The notes: generated by a model from the letters alone, not told the origin. A stretch of DNA of 44,359 nt from Setaria digitata (GCA_003640385.1 RCAB01000498.1:1-44359); one strand, 5' to 3'. Positions 1 to 12,795 are shown, counted from the first letter of the stretch. Translations and numbers: made by a program.

Positions 1-1910
1 TTTTTTTTTCTGCCATGCATTTGCAGCGAAGCAAAAAAAAGGAAGATTTTCCAGTTTTACTGATTGTAAATGGTTGCACTGAAGTCCTTGTACAATTACA
101 AACATACTATTCATTTTATCTGATATGTTTTCCATAAATTGAGTAGTGGATTTCATGCTCATTTTCTCTTTTTTAAATTCTAACGCATGAGGTGAGAATA
201 CTACTCCAGGGCAATTTGACCGGATTTCATTCCGATTAGTTTTTTCATGTTCATTCAAAAGTGTTACATCTAGAACTTTGTTCATTTATTTTTTTGTTTA
301 GTTTTTTTTCTTTTTTTAACGAAAATCACAGAATTTTGTAACATTCTTTAGTGTGATATTTTTGGGAAATTCAAGGATACTTTAAATCTAGTTACCGAGT
401 AGCTGCTTCCATAAGTGTAATTCTTTAATATATGCAAAATGAAATGATTTTACTGATCTGGAACCGAGAGTTAAGAATCTTACTGAGGAACTTAATTAGC
501 TTTAATGCTGCGATACGTGGCTTAGGTTTGCATGTTTCTGTTTTAAGCACAAAATATCACGGGGATCGTAATAAAAAATGTTTTGTATGTGATAGCTGTT
601 GTAGTTCATTTGACTTTGATAGCGCAAGAATATGTCGTAAATGACGATCTGTAGTTTTCTGGAGGAGTTCGTGGTGTTAATTGTCGAGTTATTCCAGCCG
701 TCACGGATTTATTAATGAACTGGATTACGTGATCGTCATATACGTTATTGCATGATTATTGGTTTTTTTTTTATAAAAATTTATACTCTTTCAACTTTTT
801 TATGCTACTTTGGAAAAAATTTTCAGATTCCGAACGTTCAGTTTTCCAGCTGTAGGAATTGTTTTAAGGAACAAATCGCTGTCGAATGATACTGTCGGAA
901 AAAGTATCACACGTCAATGTATCATCTTATCTTTCATCCTTTATTCTAGTTGTTCCTACAACTATTTCTCGCAGCCATTAGTTAGGAATTGTTATAATTA
1001 AATAACTCTGCTTTGCAGCCAGTAAATCTACTAAAGTACTGTCGCAATAGCCAATCACCGCCATCTATTCAAACAGCAATATGACAAGAGAAACACACAT
1101 GCATACATGTAGTGTTATAAACTCTGTTCTTATCATAAATCAGATCTTTTCGCAGTGCCGTAACCGTAATTTTACTCAAGTTTAGTATGATAGAATATTA
1201 GCTTTATGAGATGTATTTTTTATCTTATCAAAAGTTTTTCTATACCTTTTATAGTGTCATAAGGTACCATTTTCTCCTCATAGAGGTTTAAGAGATAAAA
1301 AGTGCTTATTACATTTTCTAAGTTGTTCAGTGATGCTTTTTGCAGAGTTACTTTTGAGGTAGCTAAAAGCAAACAAATTGATTAATGTGTAATATTATGA
1401 TATATTAGTGACATGTTCATCCTTTGGTAATCACACTGTTTTTCATTTGAAATTTAAAAATATGGAAGAGAAATGATGAAGGAAGTAAAGCAAGCTGTAA
1501 AATCTTTTATGATAGGGTTAATTTACTTTTTTTAGTCTTTGTTTCATCTAATGATTATTTCCAAATCATGTCTTTTAATAGCGGTATTAATTATTGTGTG
1601 TGATCAAATTCTGAATATTTTTGAAATAGAACATTTCAGACATTGTGGAAAGCATTAATTCCAACTGATAATTGAATTAAATGAAACAGTGTAGCTATCA
1701 TTTTTCTTGATTTTCATTGAAGAAACCAAATGTCAACTCTAGCCTTAAATATAGAAAGCGTTCATTGTTTCTGATTCTTGTAATTTGCAGTTTTATTTAT
1801 ATCTCTTTTTTTTTTTTGTCGAATTTTCCTCGTACTGGTTCACCAAATATTTTTACGAGTACTTTCAGCTTTCGAAATTCTGCTGATTCTTGTCCGCCTT
1901 TTACATGGAA
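1..1910. other. AT-rich 5' flank without a supported gene
   Basis: The stretch is AT-rich with many poly-T runs. Small open frames exist at 432-644 and 810-1001 (+), but neither shows a recognisable domain or exon chain. A frame at 27-137 (+) begins directly after a tttgcag acceptor-like site and stays open for 36 codons to a TAA. It could be the last exon of a gene lying to the left, but nothing in the window can test that. No tRNA, rRNA or mobile element was recognised. Confidence 0.5.
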
Positions 1911-1918
1911 TTTTTCAG
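1911..1918 (+). promoter_or_regulatory. Splice acceptor directly before the ANP32 start, probable SL trans-splice site
   Basis: The sequence tttttcag ends exactly one base before the ATG at 1919, so an acceptor abuts the start codon. In nematodes this often marks where a spliced leader is joined, leaving almost no 5' UTR of its own. A cis-spliced 5' UTR exon further upstream would look the same from genomic DNA alone. Confidence 0.55.
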
Positions 1919-3644
1919 ATGGATAAGCGTATAGAATTGGAGTTACGAGGCCGCGATCCATCCGAAGTAACCGAACTAAACCTTGATAACTGCCGGGCGA
2001 CTGCTGTTAGCGGTCTTACGGAAGACTTCAAGAGTTTAGAAACGTTGTCAATGATCAATGTTGGATTAACGTCATTGAAGGTTGGAGACTGCAATTTTTT
2101 TCTCTTCAAAATTAGTTGAAAAAAGTAATCAGATTGTTATCATCCTTAAACTTTTCCACCAAGTTCTGGTCACTTTTTGTGATATTTGAACTGTTTTTAT
2201 AGAACTAGGCTTTAAAGTAATATATTTTAATTTAAAAAAGATTTTATTCATTTTTACCAGGGTTTGCCACCGTTACCTTCTCTTCAACGATTGGATTTAT
2301 CGGAAAATCGGATTTCAAGTAACTTAGATCAGCTGCTCTGTTGCCCGCATATAGAGTACCTTAATTTGGCTGGCAACAAAATCAGCTCGCTGGAAGTTTT
2401 GGAACCACTGAAAAAACTTGCTGAATTGAGGTCACTGGATCTTTTTGGCTGTGAATTAGCCACGTCCGATGATTACAGGAAAAATGTCTTTGAGGTTTGG
2501 TTATTTTTCTTAGGTTTTGTATGAAATTTGAAATTTAATGTTCTTATTACAATAGGAATAGAATCCGAGTAGTGTTTGGCTTTTTTTTTTTTGTATACTG
2601 AGAAATTTTGACAGCTCTCGGAATTCAGCGCTGTAAATTGACTTATAAGCCATGATTTTAAAACATGGCTGGTCATTGACGGTTAATAATATAATTTTAG
2701 ACTTTAATTATAAACCCGACCTTTGGATATCATTTTCTCATCTTGTTAGATTACATTTCAAGACTGTCGCTTCAAAAATCTGCACTTCCTTATAGTGGTA
2801 AATCATAGAAGCATTTATTAAGCAGTGGTAAATTCCTGCACAATCTGAGAATTCATCTGAATTAGTGATTTATAATGATTGTTAGAGCAGGGATAAAGTA
2901 GGTTTAGGAGAATTTTACACTGCCCACTTAAATTTTCAGTCTTTTCAAAATGTGCCTTATTTATGGCAATACAAAATTATCTGGAAGTGTTTCAAGGCAA
3001 ACATTGTTGTTCTTGTAGGCATTACCCAATCTGAAATATCTCGATGGTTACGACATCAATGATGAAGAAGCAGAATCCGACAGTGAAATCCTGCAAGAAG
3101 GTGGTGATGACGAAGATGATGATGATGGCGTTGGTGATGGGCTGGGTGATACGGATAACGATGATGAGGGCAATGATGATGAGGAAGATTCCGATGTTGG
3201 TTTGGATTATCTACAAAGCTCTACTGTCATGCAGGTACTATTTTACTTTGGGACATATTAACAAAAAATAATCATATATATCTTTCTAATACTTTATCCT
3301 CATGCTGTGTGAGTTTAGTTGATAACAGGAAATAGTTTGTGTTTTTTAGGATTTGCAGTGTAACTGTGGAAAAATAAATAGGACGGAAGTTCGAGTATTG
3401 TACCAAATAATGGTTGAAATATATGGTGACCGTTTATTCCACGAATTAGGCTTAAATTATGATTTTGAACATTTAGAACTACATTTAGAAAAATATCTAC
3501 TTTCAGGATGAGGATGAAACGGAGGATTTCGCTCCGGGAGATGAGGATGAAACAGATGAAGCGGGCAGTCCACGGGGTGTGAAACGGAAACACGAGGAGG
3601 ATGATGATGAAGAAAACAGTGGTGGTGCAAAGCGAGAAGCATAG
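1919..3644 (+). CDS. ANP32: Acidic leucine-rich nuclear phosphoprotein 32 (ANP32) family
   Basis: Four exons join in phase 0 at every junction: 1919-2080, 2261-2494, 3019-3234 and 3507-3644 (TAG), giving 249 aa, the usual length for the family. Residues about 15-130 form leucine-rich repeats (for example [12 protein letters not shown] and [15 protein letters not shown]) and close with an LRR-cap region ([12 protein letters not shown], then [10 protein letters not shown]). From about residue 145 to the end the chain is rich in Asp and Glu. A basic patch, [13 protein letters not shown], corresponds to the KRKR nuclear-localisation patch of vertebrate ANP32. Known family roles are histone binding and chaperoning, inhibition of acetyltransferases and PP2A, and apoptosis control, acting in nucleus and cytoplasm. 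Introns are GT-AG. The start is chosen because the acceptor lies immediately upstream and the first residues ([17 protein letters not shown]) match the family N-terminus. The function is inferred from family membership. Confidence 0.95.
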
Positions 3645-6600
3645 AATTACATAATATTTCACTTCGAATGGCACGTAACACTTTTCCTTATGCGAAAGTT
3701 TTTGGAAAAAAAACCTTTTTTTTTTTCCTTTCTTTTTTTTTTATTTTCAAGTATTTAAAGGACAAATTCTTCAGAGCGAATTCTCGAAATATTTCGAATA
3801 CTGTTCGGGTTTTTCGAGCCTTGATTTGAAGGATTCGTTTTCTTTCCAGTAGTTGACCAGTAACATTGCGGGAAAATAGAAAAATGCTACTTTGTGCCAT
3901 CACAAATGCAATCTCATTATCTGTTTATTTGTTTTTCTTTGTAAATGCCATTCTTTTAATACTTCCCTTTAAAATATATTCCTTGCATTGTCATTCAAAA
4001 ATGATCTTAAACTCCACGTTCATTTATCCTATTATTCCTACATTTTTGTCAAATTCGTCTGTTCATTTTCATTTAATGTTGACCTTTATCGATTGCAACG
4101 CGTACCTCAATATTTGATATATGATCATGATTACGATTACAATTAAAATAATTATTATGATTGCGCCCGTAATGTCATATTTTTTTTTACTTCTTTATTC
4201 CTTCCCCTCTCTCTCTCTCAAATTAAAATTTATTAAACCGCTGGAAAATTTCTAGTTCTTCCTCATTCCCGAAGGTTAATTACGCCCAAAAATTAGGAAG
4301 AAACAAAGGTGGATATCTGTTGTCTGTTTGGTTTTTATGTTCACCGTTTGTTTTTTGGAAATTTCCCCTTTGGTTTGAACATTATGTTATATCTTCACTT
4401 CCCTCCCTTTTCTTTGTTTACTTTTTTTTTTTTTTTTTTTTTTTTTAAATGTATTTCTCTCTAAACATTTATTGTCTTACCATAGATCAAATCACCTTCC
4501 GGTTTACAGTTTATTACGAATTGTTTTAGTCTTTTCCCGGAAATGTTCCAGTTCGTTTTTCTTTTCGAAACTAAAGATTTTTTTTTTGATAATGATATTT
4601 TGCACATTATTATGGATTATGAAGCGAACAAAACAAGTATTAACTCTGCAAAATGTAAGGAATACAAGGGAATGTTTTAATATCGAATACGATCTTCCAC
4701 TTTTTTGTTTTGGAATTGATTGTATAGATGGTTGAAGCTTACACTTATATAGCATAGTTCATCAAAAAAGAAAAAACTTCAACATTTTCATTCACAATTT
4801 GCATCGTGTTAAAAGCAATCAATAACTCTGGTTAAGTGTATACTTGAAATTCCCCAGAAATGTTTTTCCTGCAATATGGACGTATTAGAAAGACGTGAGT
4901 GTACAGATTATTCACCTCTATATTTTATTATTAGAATTAGCTTTTTATAAGCTTTTTTAGTATTAATAGTAGCTAATTTCTCTATGTGAGAAAATTTATG
5001 CTTGTTAAATTTTGTCATTTGAATTTTTGGGAGTAGTAAAGTTGAGAGAAATTTTCCCTCGACTTGTGCAATTTTTCCGAAAAAAAGATGAGAACACGAG
5101 AGAAACCCATGTAAAATTATTTCAACAAATTATCATACAACTGTGAAAATGTGCACGAAGTTCGAAGTATTTAAGAACCTGAAATTCATAATTGAAGACA
5201 AATTATAACATTTAAATGAGTTGTAAGCTAATGTTTTTATCGAAAAGAAATCGTACGATCTATCGTCATCATTAATTATTTCATGTAGTATAATTATAAA
5301 TATTTTTTTTTACGTTAATAGGTCAAATTCCAGAGGGAAAAAGAATAATAGGTCAGGGACATACTGCATAACTCTTCTTAAAATTGCAATTTTTTTTTTT
5401 CTTCGGGATTAATAAATAATGTTTTAGAACCAAATTAAATTCATAATTAGAATATTACAAAGGGTAAAGTTTCAATAGTATGGCATGTTGCTGTGAGTTT
5501 TAAATGAAAAAATTTTGAAAAGAAAAAGAGAAAGTGTTCATTTGTCGCAATTATATCACAAAATTGCCCTGATGATAGATACTATCGACCCATTTGGTAA
5601 TTAACTTACCTTCAGTGTAACCTACAGTAGGATATAAATCTTTCAAATTTACTACTCTTTCGTTTCAGTTTCAGCATTCAAAACGTCAGCATTATTCATC
5701 ATCAACATCTAGTTTATCAAACAGTCATTCCTCCTATATCAATCAAAATCTAAATTTTCAATTTTTCATTCCTTTAGCTTTATCAGTTTTTAGTGAAATG
5801 AAGTAATTCAGAATTGAATGATAGGTAAGCAGGAGTTGAATAATTCCAGAAATTCCAAATCATAATTTAGTTGCTCAGGATAAATGAATCGAAATTATAC
5901 GATATTATTCCACTGATTTCCAATTAAGAGATTCAATCCTCGCGAAATATATAATTCCGAAATTTCTGAATATTTAGTGGGAAAAATTTCCAAGTGAAAT
6001 TTTTTTTTTTTTCCGTGACCATTATGAAACTGATCATATACCTCTCAAGTACTTGCTGAAACTCTGCTCAAATATAAAAAAGGATAAGCGAAAATCAAGT
6101 AAAATCAAAATAATGCCTAAATAATGAAAGAAGAAATCGTACAGGAAACTTCCAATTAAAGACAAAGATTATTGCATCCTAAGTATAATAAACTACCAGC
6201 ATTTGAATGAACAATTACGTTATGTATACGATTAATTAACTACTGCTTTTGCCGTCAACAAAAAGTGATCTGCACAACCATATGATGTGTCATGCGATTC
6301 CAAAAAAATAAAATAAAATTTTTTCCGTGTCCACTTCAGCCATCAATTTTTTGGTTGTAATGGTAAGTAATATACCCGAAAATAATAGAAAATAACAGCT
6401 TGTTATTTTATGTAACATTATATAATTTCATTTAATAATTATTTTATATAATATTTTTTAGTAGTATATCACAAAATAACAGCTTCTCCAGTGTTTTACT
6501 CATAATCTTCTTCCAAAGCAATGGTATGTAGGGAAAAACTACGTCATTATCGAAACTTTAATGAACAATAAATTCGAATCTCAGGAAAGAAAATCAACAC

Positions 6601-8218
6601 TGGTTCATGTGGGAAATCAATGATTTTTTTTTTTTGTCCAACAACTGTAATATATATATATATAACAATGTATTCAACGCACTTTCACGAAGATAAACAA
6701 CATTCACAATCCAGTACTAATAAATGTAATAAGGTTCAAGAAAGTAGCTCATTTAAATTTCGAACTGCCGTAAAACCAACGCTAAAATAGCATGAATTTC
6801 AAAATGCAAGCTCAAGATGAGAAGCTAACAAAAGATTAGTCAACTTGCATAAGTAAGCGTTAATAAATCATAAAGATAGTTCTAATTCTCTTAATCTGTT
6901 AATGCCTAATAATATCATTGTACCATATATATCAGCTGAGATAAGAACACCACCTCAAACTGAACTTCGAAGGAATATATACTACTCTACTCCCAAATGT
7001 TACTCTGCCTTTTTCTGTACGCCACTAACCAGATTTTGGGCATCAGAAACATTCGTTGTTTAATACCCAGAACGAAGAACGCCAGCATACTAAAGATATC
7101 ACCATTAAAAAAGCTTACGTTAAATTAACTTTGATCGGAAGGTATTTTCTTCACCTCTTGTAGGCTTCTTTTTCAATTTGTGTAACACATTCCAAGTCCA
7201 ATTTACTCCATTCTAAAATTTTCAAGTCAAGTTAAACATTGCACTCCAGCATTGGAAAATCTTAATTTTAGTGAGTTATTATTTTTTTTTTACCAGGAGA
7301 AAAATTTATTTAAAAGGTCATTCCTCTTTTTTCCTTTTTGTTTTAAAATAACATTAAAGGAAAAGCAACGCAAAACAGAAATAAGACTATAAACATTCTG
7401 AACAAAGCACGGTAAAAAATAAGAAATAAAACAAAAATCGCTCAAGAATATTACATTTCAATTTTGCCATACTATGATGGTAACTGTAACGATTAACAAT
7501 AATCACAGAAAGCATTTAACAGACTATATAATCACAAGTTCGTTGACATCTTGTAGAAAATATGTTTAAGAGGAAAAATGCATACCATAGTGATTCTATA
7601 TAAAAAAGAAAAAAACTACCGTTTATGCGCCATCAAAGATCGAATTTTCATTGCTCACTTAATCAAGGCACGTAAAAAAAATCATTAAATCAAGTACAGA
7701 ATCATACTGTAACTTCATGGAAAAACTACTCTTTCACACTATTTTTTAACAGTACACCAAAAAAGGAGTTTATCAAGCAGTTTATCGGGAAGGATTTTGA
7801 ATTACTTCTTTAATTATTTTCACACTCTCCTCAGTTATGTATAGATCACTCAATTTGAACTTGATAAAAATAAAAAAAAAATCAACTTTCTGAAATAACA
7901 TTACGAAAAAAAAAAAAAGACTATTCAACATTGCTGCATGGCTATATAATAGCACGCCTACTTACTCAACAGCCAGAATAATAAGATTACTGATCCTAGT
8001 AATCCATTCGTGAATTTCTCAAGCAACAAGAAAACAATTTCAGCAATAAAAGAGTGCAGATAATTTTCAAAGAGCATAATTCACAAGAACAGAGTCTAGA
8101 TACAAATCTTACAGACCATTGAAATCAACGCCATATGAAGTTGCAAGTGCCATAAAGTCAAAACTCAAACATAAAAAAGAAAAAAAATTCGTAGAAATTC
8201 AAGTATTAAGGATTTTGT
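3645..8218. other. Convergent intergenic region, no supported gene
   Basis: This 4.6 kb lies between the 3' ends of ANP32 (+) and MBD2/3 (-), so it should hold both 3' UTRs. It contains a 25-base T run near 4422-4446, a CT tract at 4207-4219 and a short TA tract near 6651-6662. Homopolymers are mostly T on the given strand up to about 7.3 kb and mostly A from there to about 10.25 kb, which matches the reach of the minus-strand gene. Two short open frames (5669-5806 + and 6987-7088 -) are reported under findings. No conserved domain was recognised. Confidence 0.55.
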
Positions 8219-10572
8219 TTAGACTGCAGTTCTTGCTGCACCTGAAAAAGAATAAGAAACTTTTCATGAAACCAACACTGTTTCCAACATAGCACAGATT
8301 AGAAGCAGTATGAATATCTAACTCTGATGACAAACGAAGTTATGGATGTATAGCCTATTACTTGCTTTAATTTTAATAAATACCGACAGAAGATTGCTAA
8401 GGACGATAACTGACGAATAACCTCTGCAATTCAGTAAGCAAAAGCTGTAATCTATAAAATAATTTTGATTAAAAGATTTAACGCTGCGTTTACTTCATTT
8501 ACTTCTAAATCTAAATCATTAATTCGAGCCACGATCTCTAAATCCAGTAGCTGGTCAACCAATCGATTTCATAGCCAATAAATGAAACTGACTCTGCTAC
8601 TACAGCGATTTCTTACTAATGGATCATCATAGGAAAATCCCATCAGCCACAAGATAATAAAACATTTTCAAAGAAATATCAAAAATGACGAAAGATTTAC
8701 ATGTTGCGAGAACAAAGAATAAAATGAATATCAAACAAAATAGAAGTATAAGTGTCATAGTCCTCACACTACCTTTAAGTTGAACTGATACAGCATACGA
8801 TCGAAATCATAACTATCAACTTCAAAAAAAAAAATTGTAAATTTAGAGCAAGATTCTGGTGCAGTGATCTGCCTAATAAACTGTATGAGACCTAAATTTT
8901 CAATTTGCAGAAAATAACATAGGATTAAAGACTTCTGAATACAATCAACATGAAAAAAAAGAACAATTACAACTTAAAACATATTATACACTTGAATTCT
9001 TCTGAAAACATGTCTATTCAAATTAAAAGTAAATAAAATGTTACATGTGAAAGTGCTTACGAGCCTCCTGCAATCTTTTGCGCATATCCAAAACACGCCG
9101 TTCCTGCTGTTGAATGTCTTGTTCGCTGACTGATACAGCCTAAATAAAATCTTATTTCCAATCATTGTCTCTTCAACAACGTATGCACGATCCTTTAATA
9201 TTAATAGAAAAGATACAGAAAATTGTCTAAATATCGAAACATAAAATCATCCAAACTCACATTATGAAACTATTAAAAAAATAGTTTGTAATACCTGAAA
9301 CAACTGATTTTTAAGTTAAGCCCGAATTTCTTACTCACATTCCCGTACTTAAGTAAAAATCAACCTTGTATTATTAGCAAAGAATTCTGCAACAAAAATT
9401 CAAATTTGAAATCAGCATGTTCATACTCTGATTGGGGAGCCCATTGCCTATAGCAAATATTTGCATTCCATCAGTCCAACAAAGTGAACCTACTTGGATA
9501 AATGGTTGGTCAACATTAGTATTGATTGACGGATTTGATTCGAGCTGCTTTTTAGATGCAGTCTGTCCGGTAATAACTGAAGCACCAAATCCATGTAAAG
9601 CTGAGCACAATGAAGCTGCCGAACCATCAGTACCAATAATTCCCAAAGCTGGCTCCATCTTACAGGCTAGATCCAGTGTGTGCGCAATATGTTCATTATC
9701 GTCAATCGTTATACGGTCAGCATTACAAACTGGTACCATTGCACACAGATTTTCTAGCGATTTAGCCCAATATAACTATAAAAAAGCACATTTTTAATTG
9801 TTGTATAACAGGAATATTCAGAAACACCTATAAAAAAAGGTCTTCATTACCAAGCTATTAAACTGTTTAAATTCCTAAGAACTCTACGGAAGAATATGAG
9901 GAGACATCCACACCTTTCTATTATTGACTTAAAAAACGTAAATGAAATCATATTTAACAAATTAGAAGTTAAAAAAAAGACTAGTTAATAAGATATTTAC
10001 ACTTCTTCTTCCCACTTATGTGTTAAAAAAACCTGATACCAAAATTACATAAGCCAAGTGTAAAAAATTTTTTGAAAAAAGTTAGTCTAAATTACGAATC
10101 CAATACCTTTGGAAACTTGAATACTGTTTCAGTTAACGCTACAGTTCTTTAAAGATCACCCATAAAAAAAAAATTATCATTCGGAGCTTAATAAATAATA
10201 CCGGAATTAATGAGACTAACGCTCAAAAAAAAAAAAAAAATAGTATAAAGTTTTTGCAGAGCAAAATTGATAAAAAGTATTGAAATTATTTGAATCACTA
10301 GCCTGCCGCGGCTTATCAGCCTTATTCCTCAAGTTATTCGATACACAAATACGTCTTAACTGTTCGTTAGTGGGATTCTTCGTTTCACGGCTTGTTGTAT
10401 GCACCAGGGTGACCGGCTGCTTAAAGATGGATACCGTTTTACGCCAAGGAGCATTAAGTGGTCCATCAAAACCACTTTTTGCGGTTACTGCAGCTCCTCG
10501 ATCTTTGTTACCTTTCGTGCCACGCTTTGTTACCGATAAATTACCCGCTTCAGAACCCTTCGTACGACCCAT
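8219..10572 (-). CDS. mbd-2: MBD2/3-family protein (NuRD component) lacking the MBD domain
   Basis: Exons in transcript order are 10572-10303, 9775-9494, 9139-9061 and 8241-8219 (stop TAA), giving 217 aa. Residues about 43-53 (RKTVSIFKQPV) match the conserved RxTxSIFKQPVT block of MBD2/MBD3. The junction DKPRQ/LYWAKSLENL matches DQPRQLFWEKRL, and GIIGTDGSAASLCSALH followed by VITGQ matches the VGPG...LLSAxASALH...ITGQ region. NP...DQPFIQ/AVSVSEQDI aligns without gaps to the NP...QPLCKAFIVTDEDI stretch. The C-terminal helix QQQERRVLDMRKRLQEAR corresponds to the coiled coil that binds p66/GATAD2 in vertebrate NuRD. No methyl-CpG-binding domain precedes the FKQPVT block, and there is an in-frame stop upstream of the ATG at 10572. 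Intron 1 needs a GC donor (CAG|GCTAGT). The expected role is as a nuclear scaffold linking deacetylase and remodeller parts of NuRD; direct binding to methylated DNA is unlikely from this sequence. Confidence 0.92.
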
Positions 10573-12181
10573 AAGACTTAACGAGTAAGCCTTTTAAACT
10601 TAAACTTGAAATGCAGTTTAAATACTATTCCAAATAAATGGTTTATATATATATATATATAAAATTCCCTGCAACCTGAACGCCCATGAACTGCTAGAAG
10701 CTCGCATTCATCATTACTATCTGTGTAACTACCAAATGTACACAAGAAATAACAATGAAAATCTCATCACTCCAAAATATCTTGGGTTCTTGGACTGGAA
10801 ATGGAAACGATTAAAAGAGTTCAAATTAAACAGTTATCTACATTCCACCGCTATTTCTCTGCTCTTTCAGCTTCATTTAGTTAACAAGAATGGCAAACTT
10901 CCTTACAGGAAAAGATGCGAATTTCCAGCATCCGTCCCATGCTATACCAGTCATATCTAATTCTCATTTCTTAGCGAACAAACTTCACGACACAATTTAA
11001 GCAAATACCGGACGACTACACTGATACGAATAGGTATAAAATGAAACAGCGATTATGACGCGCCAGACAACAAGTGTTAAAATAGATACTAATCTGTGCA
11101 ATGATAAGAACAATTTGCGATAGAAGTGTTAGTTTTAAACGAAGCAATATGGTAATCGAGGAGAAGGCAAAGATTGATAAGATTTTAAAATGGAAATTGC
11201 GTGTACGAAAAGATATACGAGAAAAAGAAAGCGATAATTTTTTTTGCTAGGCGATAACGACTAAATGACAATAATAAAACATATTTCCAGATTTTTTAAT
11301 GCAAAAAGAGCATAGCAATTGGTGAGACGGTAAAGATTGATAAGATTGCTTAAATGATAATGCAGCAAAGAAACTCGACACTGGGTTTGTTTTTGAGTAG
11401 CGAAAGAAAGATCTTTGATTAGATAGTATGAAATACTATGAGGGAGTATTGATGGTAAGGAAAAGTGTGTGACAATTGTAGAAGTCGTAAGATTGTTAAA
11501 ATTTTTCTGTAATATCAGTCTATCTTTAGAGGAGGAAGGAAATGAGTGATAAGAGGGTCAGGATGATAAGTGATTAGATAATCGGGAACTGCTTAGATTC
11601 TTTTTCAGATAAAGTTTGAAAATAATTTTACTTTTAATTGTCATCATTATCATTATTAACATTATAATTAACCGCGTAATTTTTGCTTTTCAACTTTCCT
11701 TCGATAATGATATTCTCTTTATTCTTGCTATTAAGATAACGATGGTATTGGGAATGGCATCTACCGTGGCTATATAATGCTTTGTTATTGGCCTTGTTTA
11801 TGCTGGGTGAGTAATTAAAATTTCGAATTTCTTTTTCTAGATTCCAAAACTTTTCATATGTGAAATAAAAAGAAATGATTATTTTGGGGATAAAGTTTTG
11901 GAAATGAAATGACTCGAATTTATTCTGTATTAAAATGTACGAATTTTCATTACTAAGTTTGCAATTTGAAATGCTGGAACTAGAAAAATAGTAGCAGTGA
12001 AAGAAGAAAGTTTAGTTTATAAAAGGATGTGTGTAATTTGTGATAAAATAATATGCAAATTTCATCATCCAAAGTGCCCATTCTACCATTCGCAATTGAA
12101 TACATATTTAAAAGTAACATTAAAGGTGATAATAGCTCCCCCGAAACGGCATGTTAAGCTTAGCAAAAACTGCACATTTAG

Positions 12182-12389
12182 ATAGTATAGAAACGCAACA
12201 CGCGACTTGCCACAAGATAATGTATAATAAGAGGTACATGTGGTCAACGTGACATGTATTAACACAATGAAAACATTTTAAGGGNAATAGTATAGAAACG
12301 CAACACGCGACTTGCCACAAGATAATGTATAATAGGAGGTACATGTGGTCAACGTGACATGTATTAACACAATGAAAACATTTTAAGGG
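12182..12389. repeat. About 103-bp direct duplication around a single N (assembly join)
   Basis: The block at 12182-12284 recurs at 12287-12389 with one visible difference (aataagagg against aataggagg). A single N at 12285 separates them. The pattern fits two contig ends whose overlap was not collapsed. A true tandem duplication is possible but less likely, because the same arrangement occurs at four other N positions in the window. Confidence 0.85.
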
Positions 12390-12504
12390 AAAGATGAATT
12401 ATATAATGATGATGTTTGTATTACATAATGATGATTTGTTAAGCTTATAACATAGTATAAGATTGCAAATTTTATATGAGTAACAATTTAAGGTGTAATA
12501 GTTT

Positions 12505-12623
12505 TTTCTTTTTTTTTTTTTCTGATTATCTCAAAATTAATAAGTTGAAGGATTAATGAACTGAANTTTCTTTTTTTTTTCTGATTATCTCAAAATTAAT
12601 AAGTTGAAGGATTAATGAACTGA
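12505..12623. repeat. About 58-bp direct duplication around a single N (assembly join)
   Basis: A poly-T run followed by ctgattatctcaaaattaat and the downstream bases through ctgaa occurs on both sides of the N at 12566. The copies differ mainly in the length of the T run, which is a typical place for an assembler to fail. Confidence 0.85.
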
Positions 12624-12790
12624 AAATGTTTTAAATTCTTATTGAATGGAAATTTTTGCTGCTGTCCAAGTGTTTAAAGAAAAGATATTGTTAATGAAGA
12701 ATTATTTGGTGAAAGGTTATTACAGGATAAATTCGGTGTCTGCAGTTATCGTTCAAAAAATACTATAGGTGTTATCAGCGATCATCATCT

Positions 12791-12795
12791 CTCAG
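12791..12795 (+). promoter_or_regulatory. Splice acceptor two bases before the NCB5OR start, possible SL site
   Basis: ctctcag ends at 12795 and the ATG follows at 12798. The distance suits a trans-splice acceptor. The pyrimidine tract is short, and a cis-spliced leader exon cannot be excluded. Confidence 0.4.

Noticed and set aside
27..137. 36-codon frame following a tttgcag site at the left edge
   Set aside because: The gene it would belong to lies outside the window, and A-rich DNA often gives such frames.
432..644. 70-aa frame ending in a Cys-rich segment (CFVCDSCCSSF)
   Set aside because: The cysteine spacing hints at a zinc site, but there is no partner exon, no splice context and no recognised family.
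3315..3681. Minus-strand frames over the last ANP32 exon
   Set aside because: They are antisense to the acidic tail, where GAT/GAA codons read as Ile, Phe and Ser.
9432..9797. 121-aa plus-strand frame
   Set aside because: It is the antisense of MBD2/3 exon 2, whose minus-strand reading is conserved.
10736..10960. 74-aa plus-strand frame near the MBD2/3 start
   Set aside because: There is no domain, it has no splice partner, and it lies in a likely promoter region.
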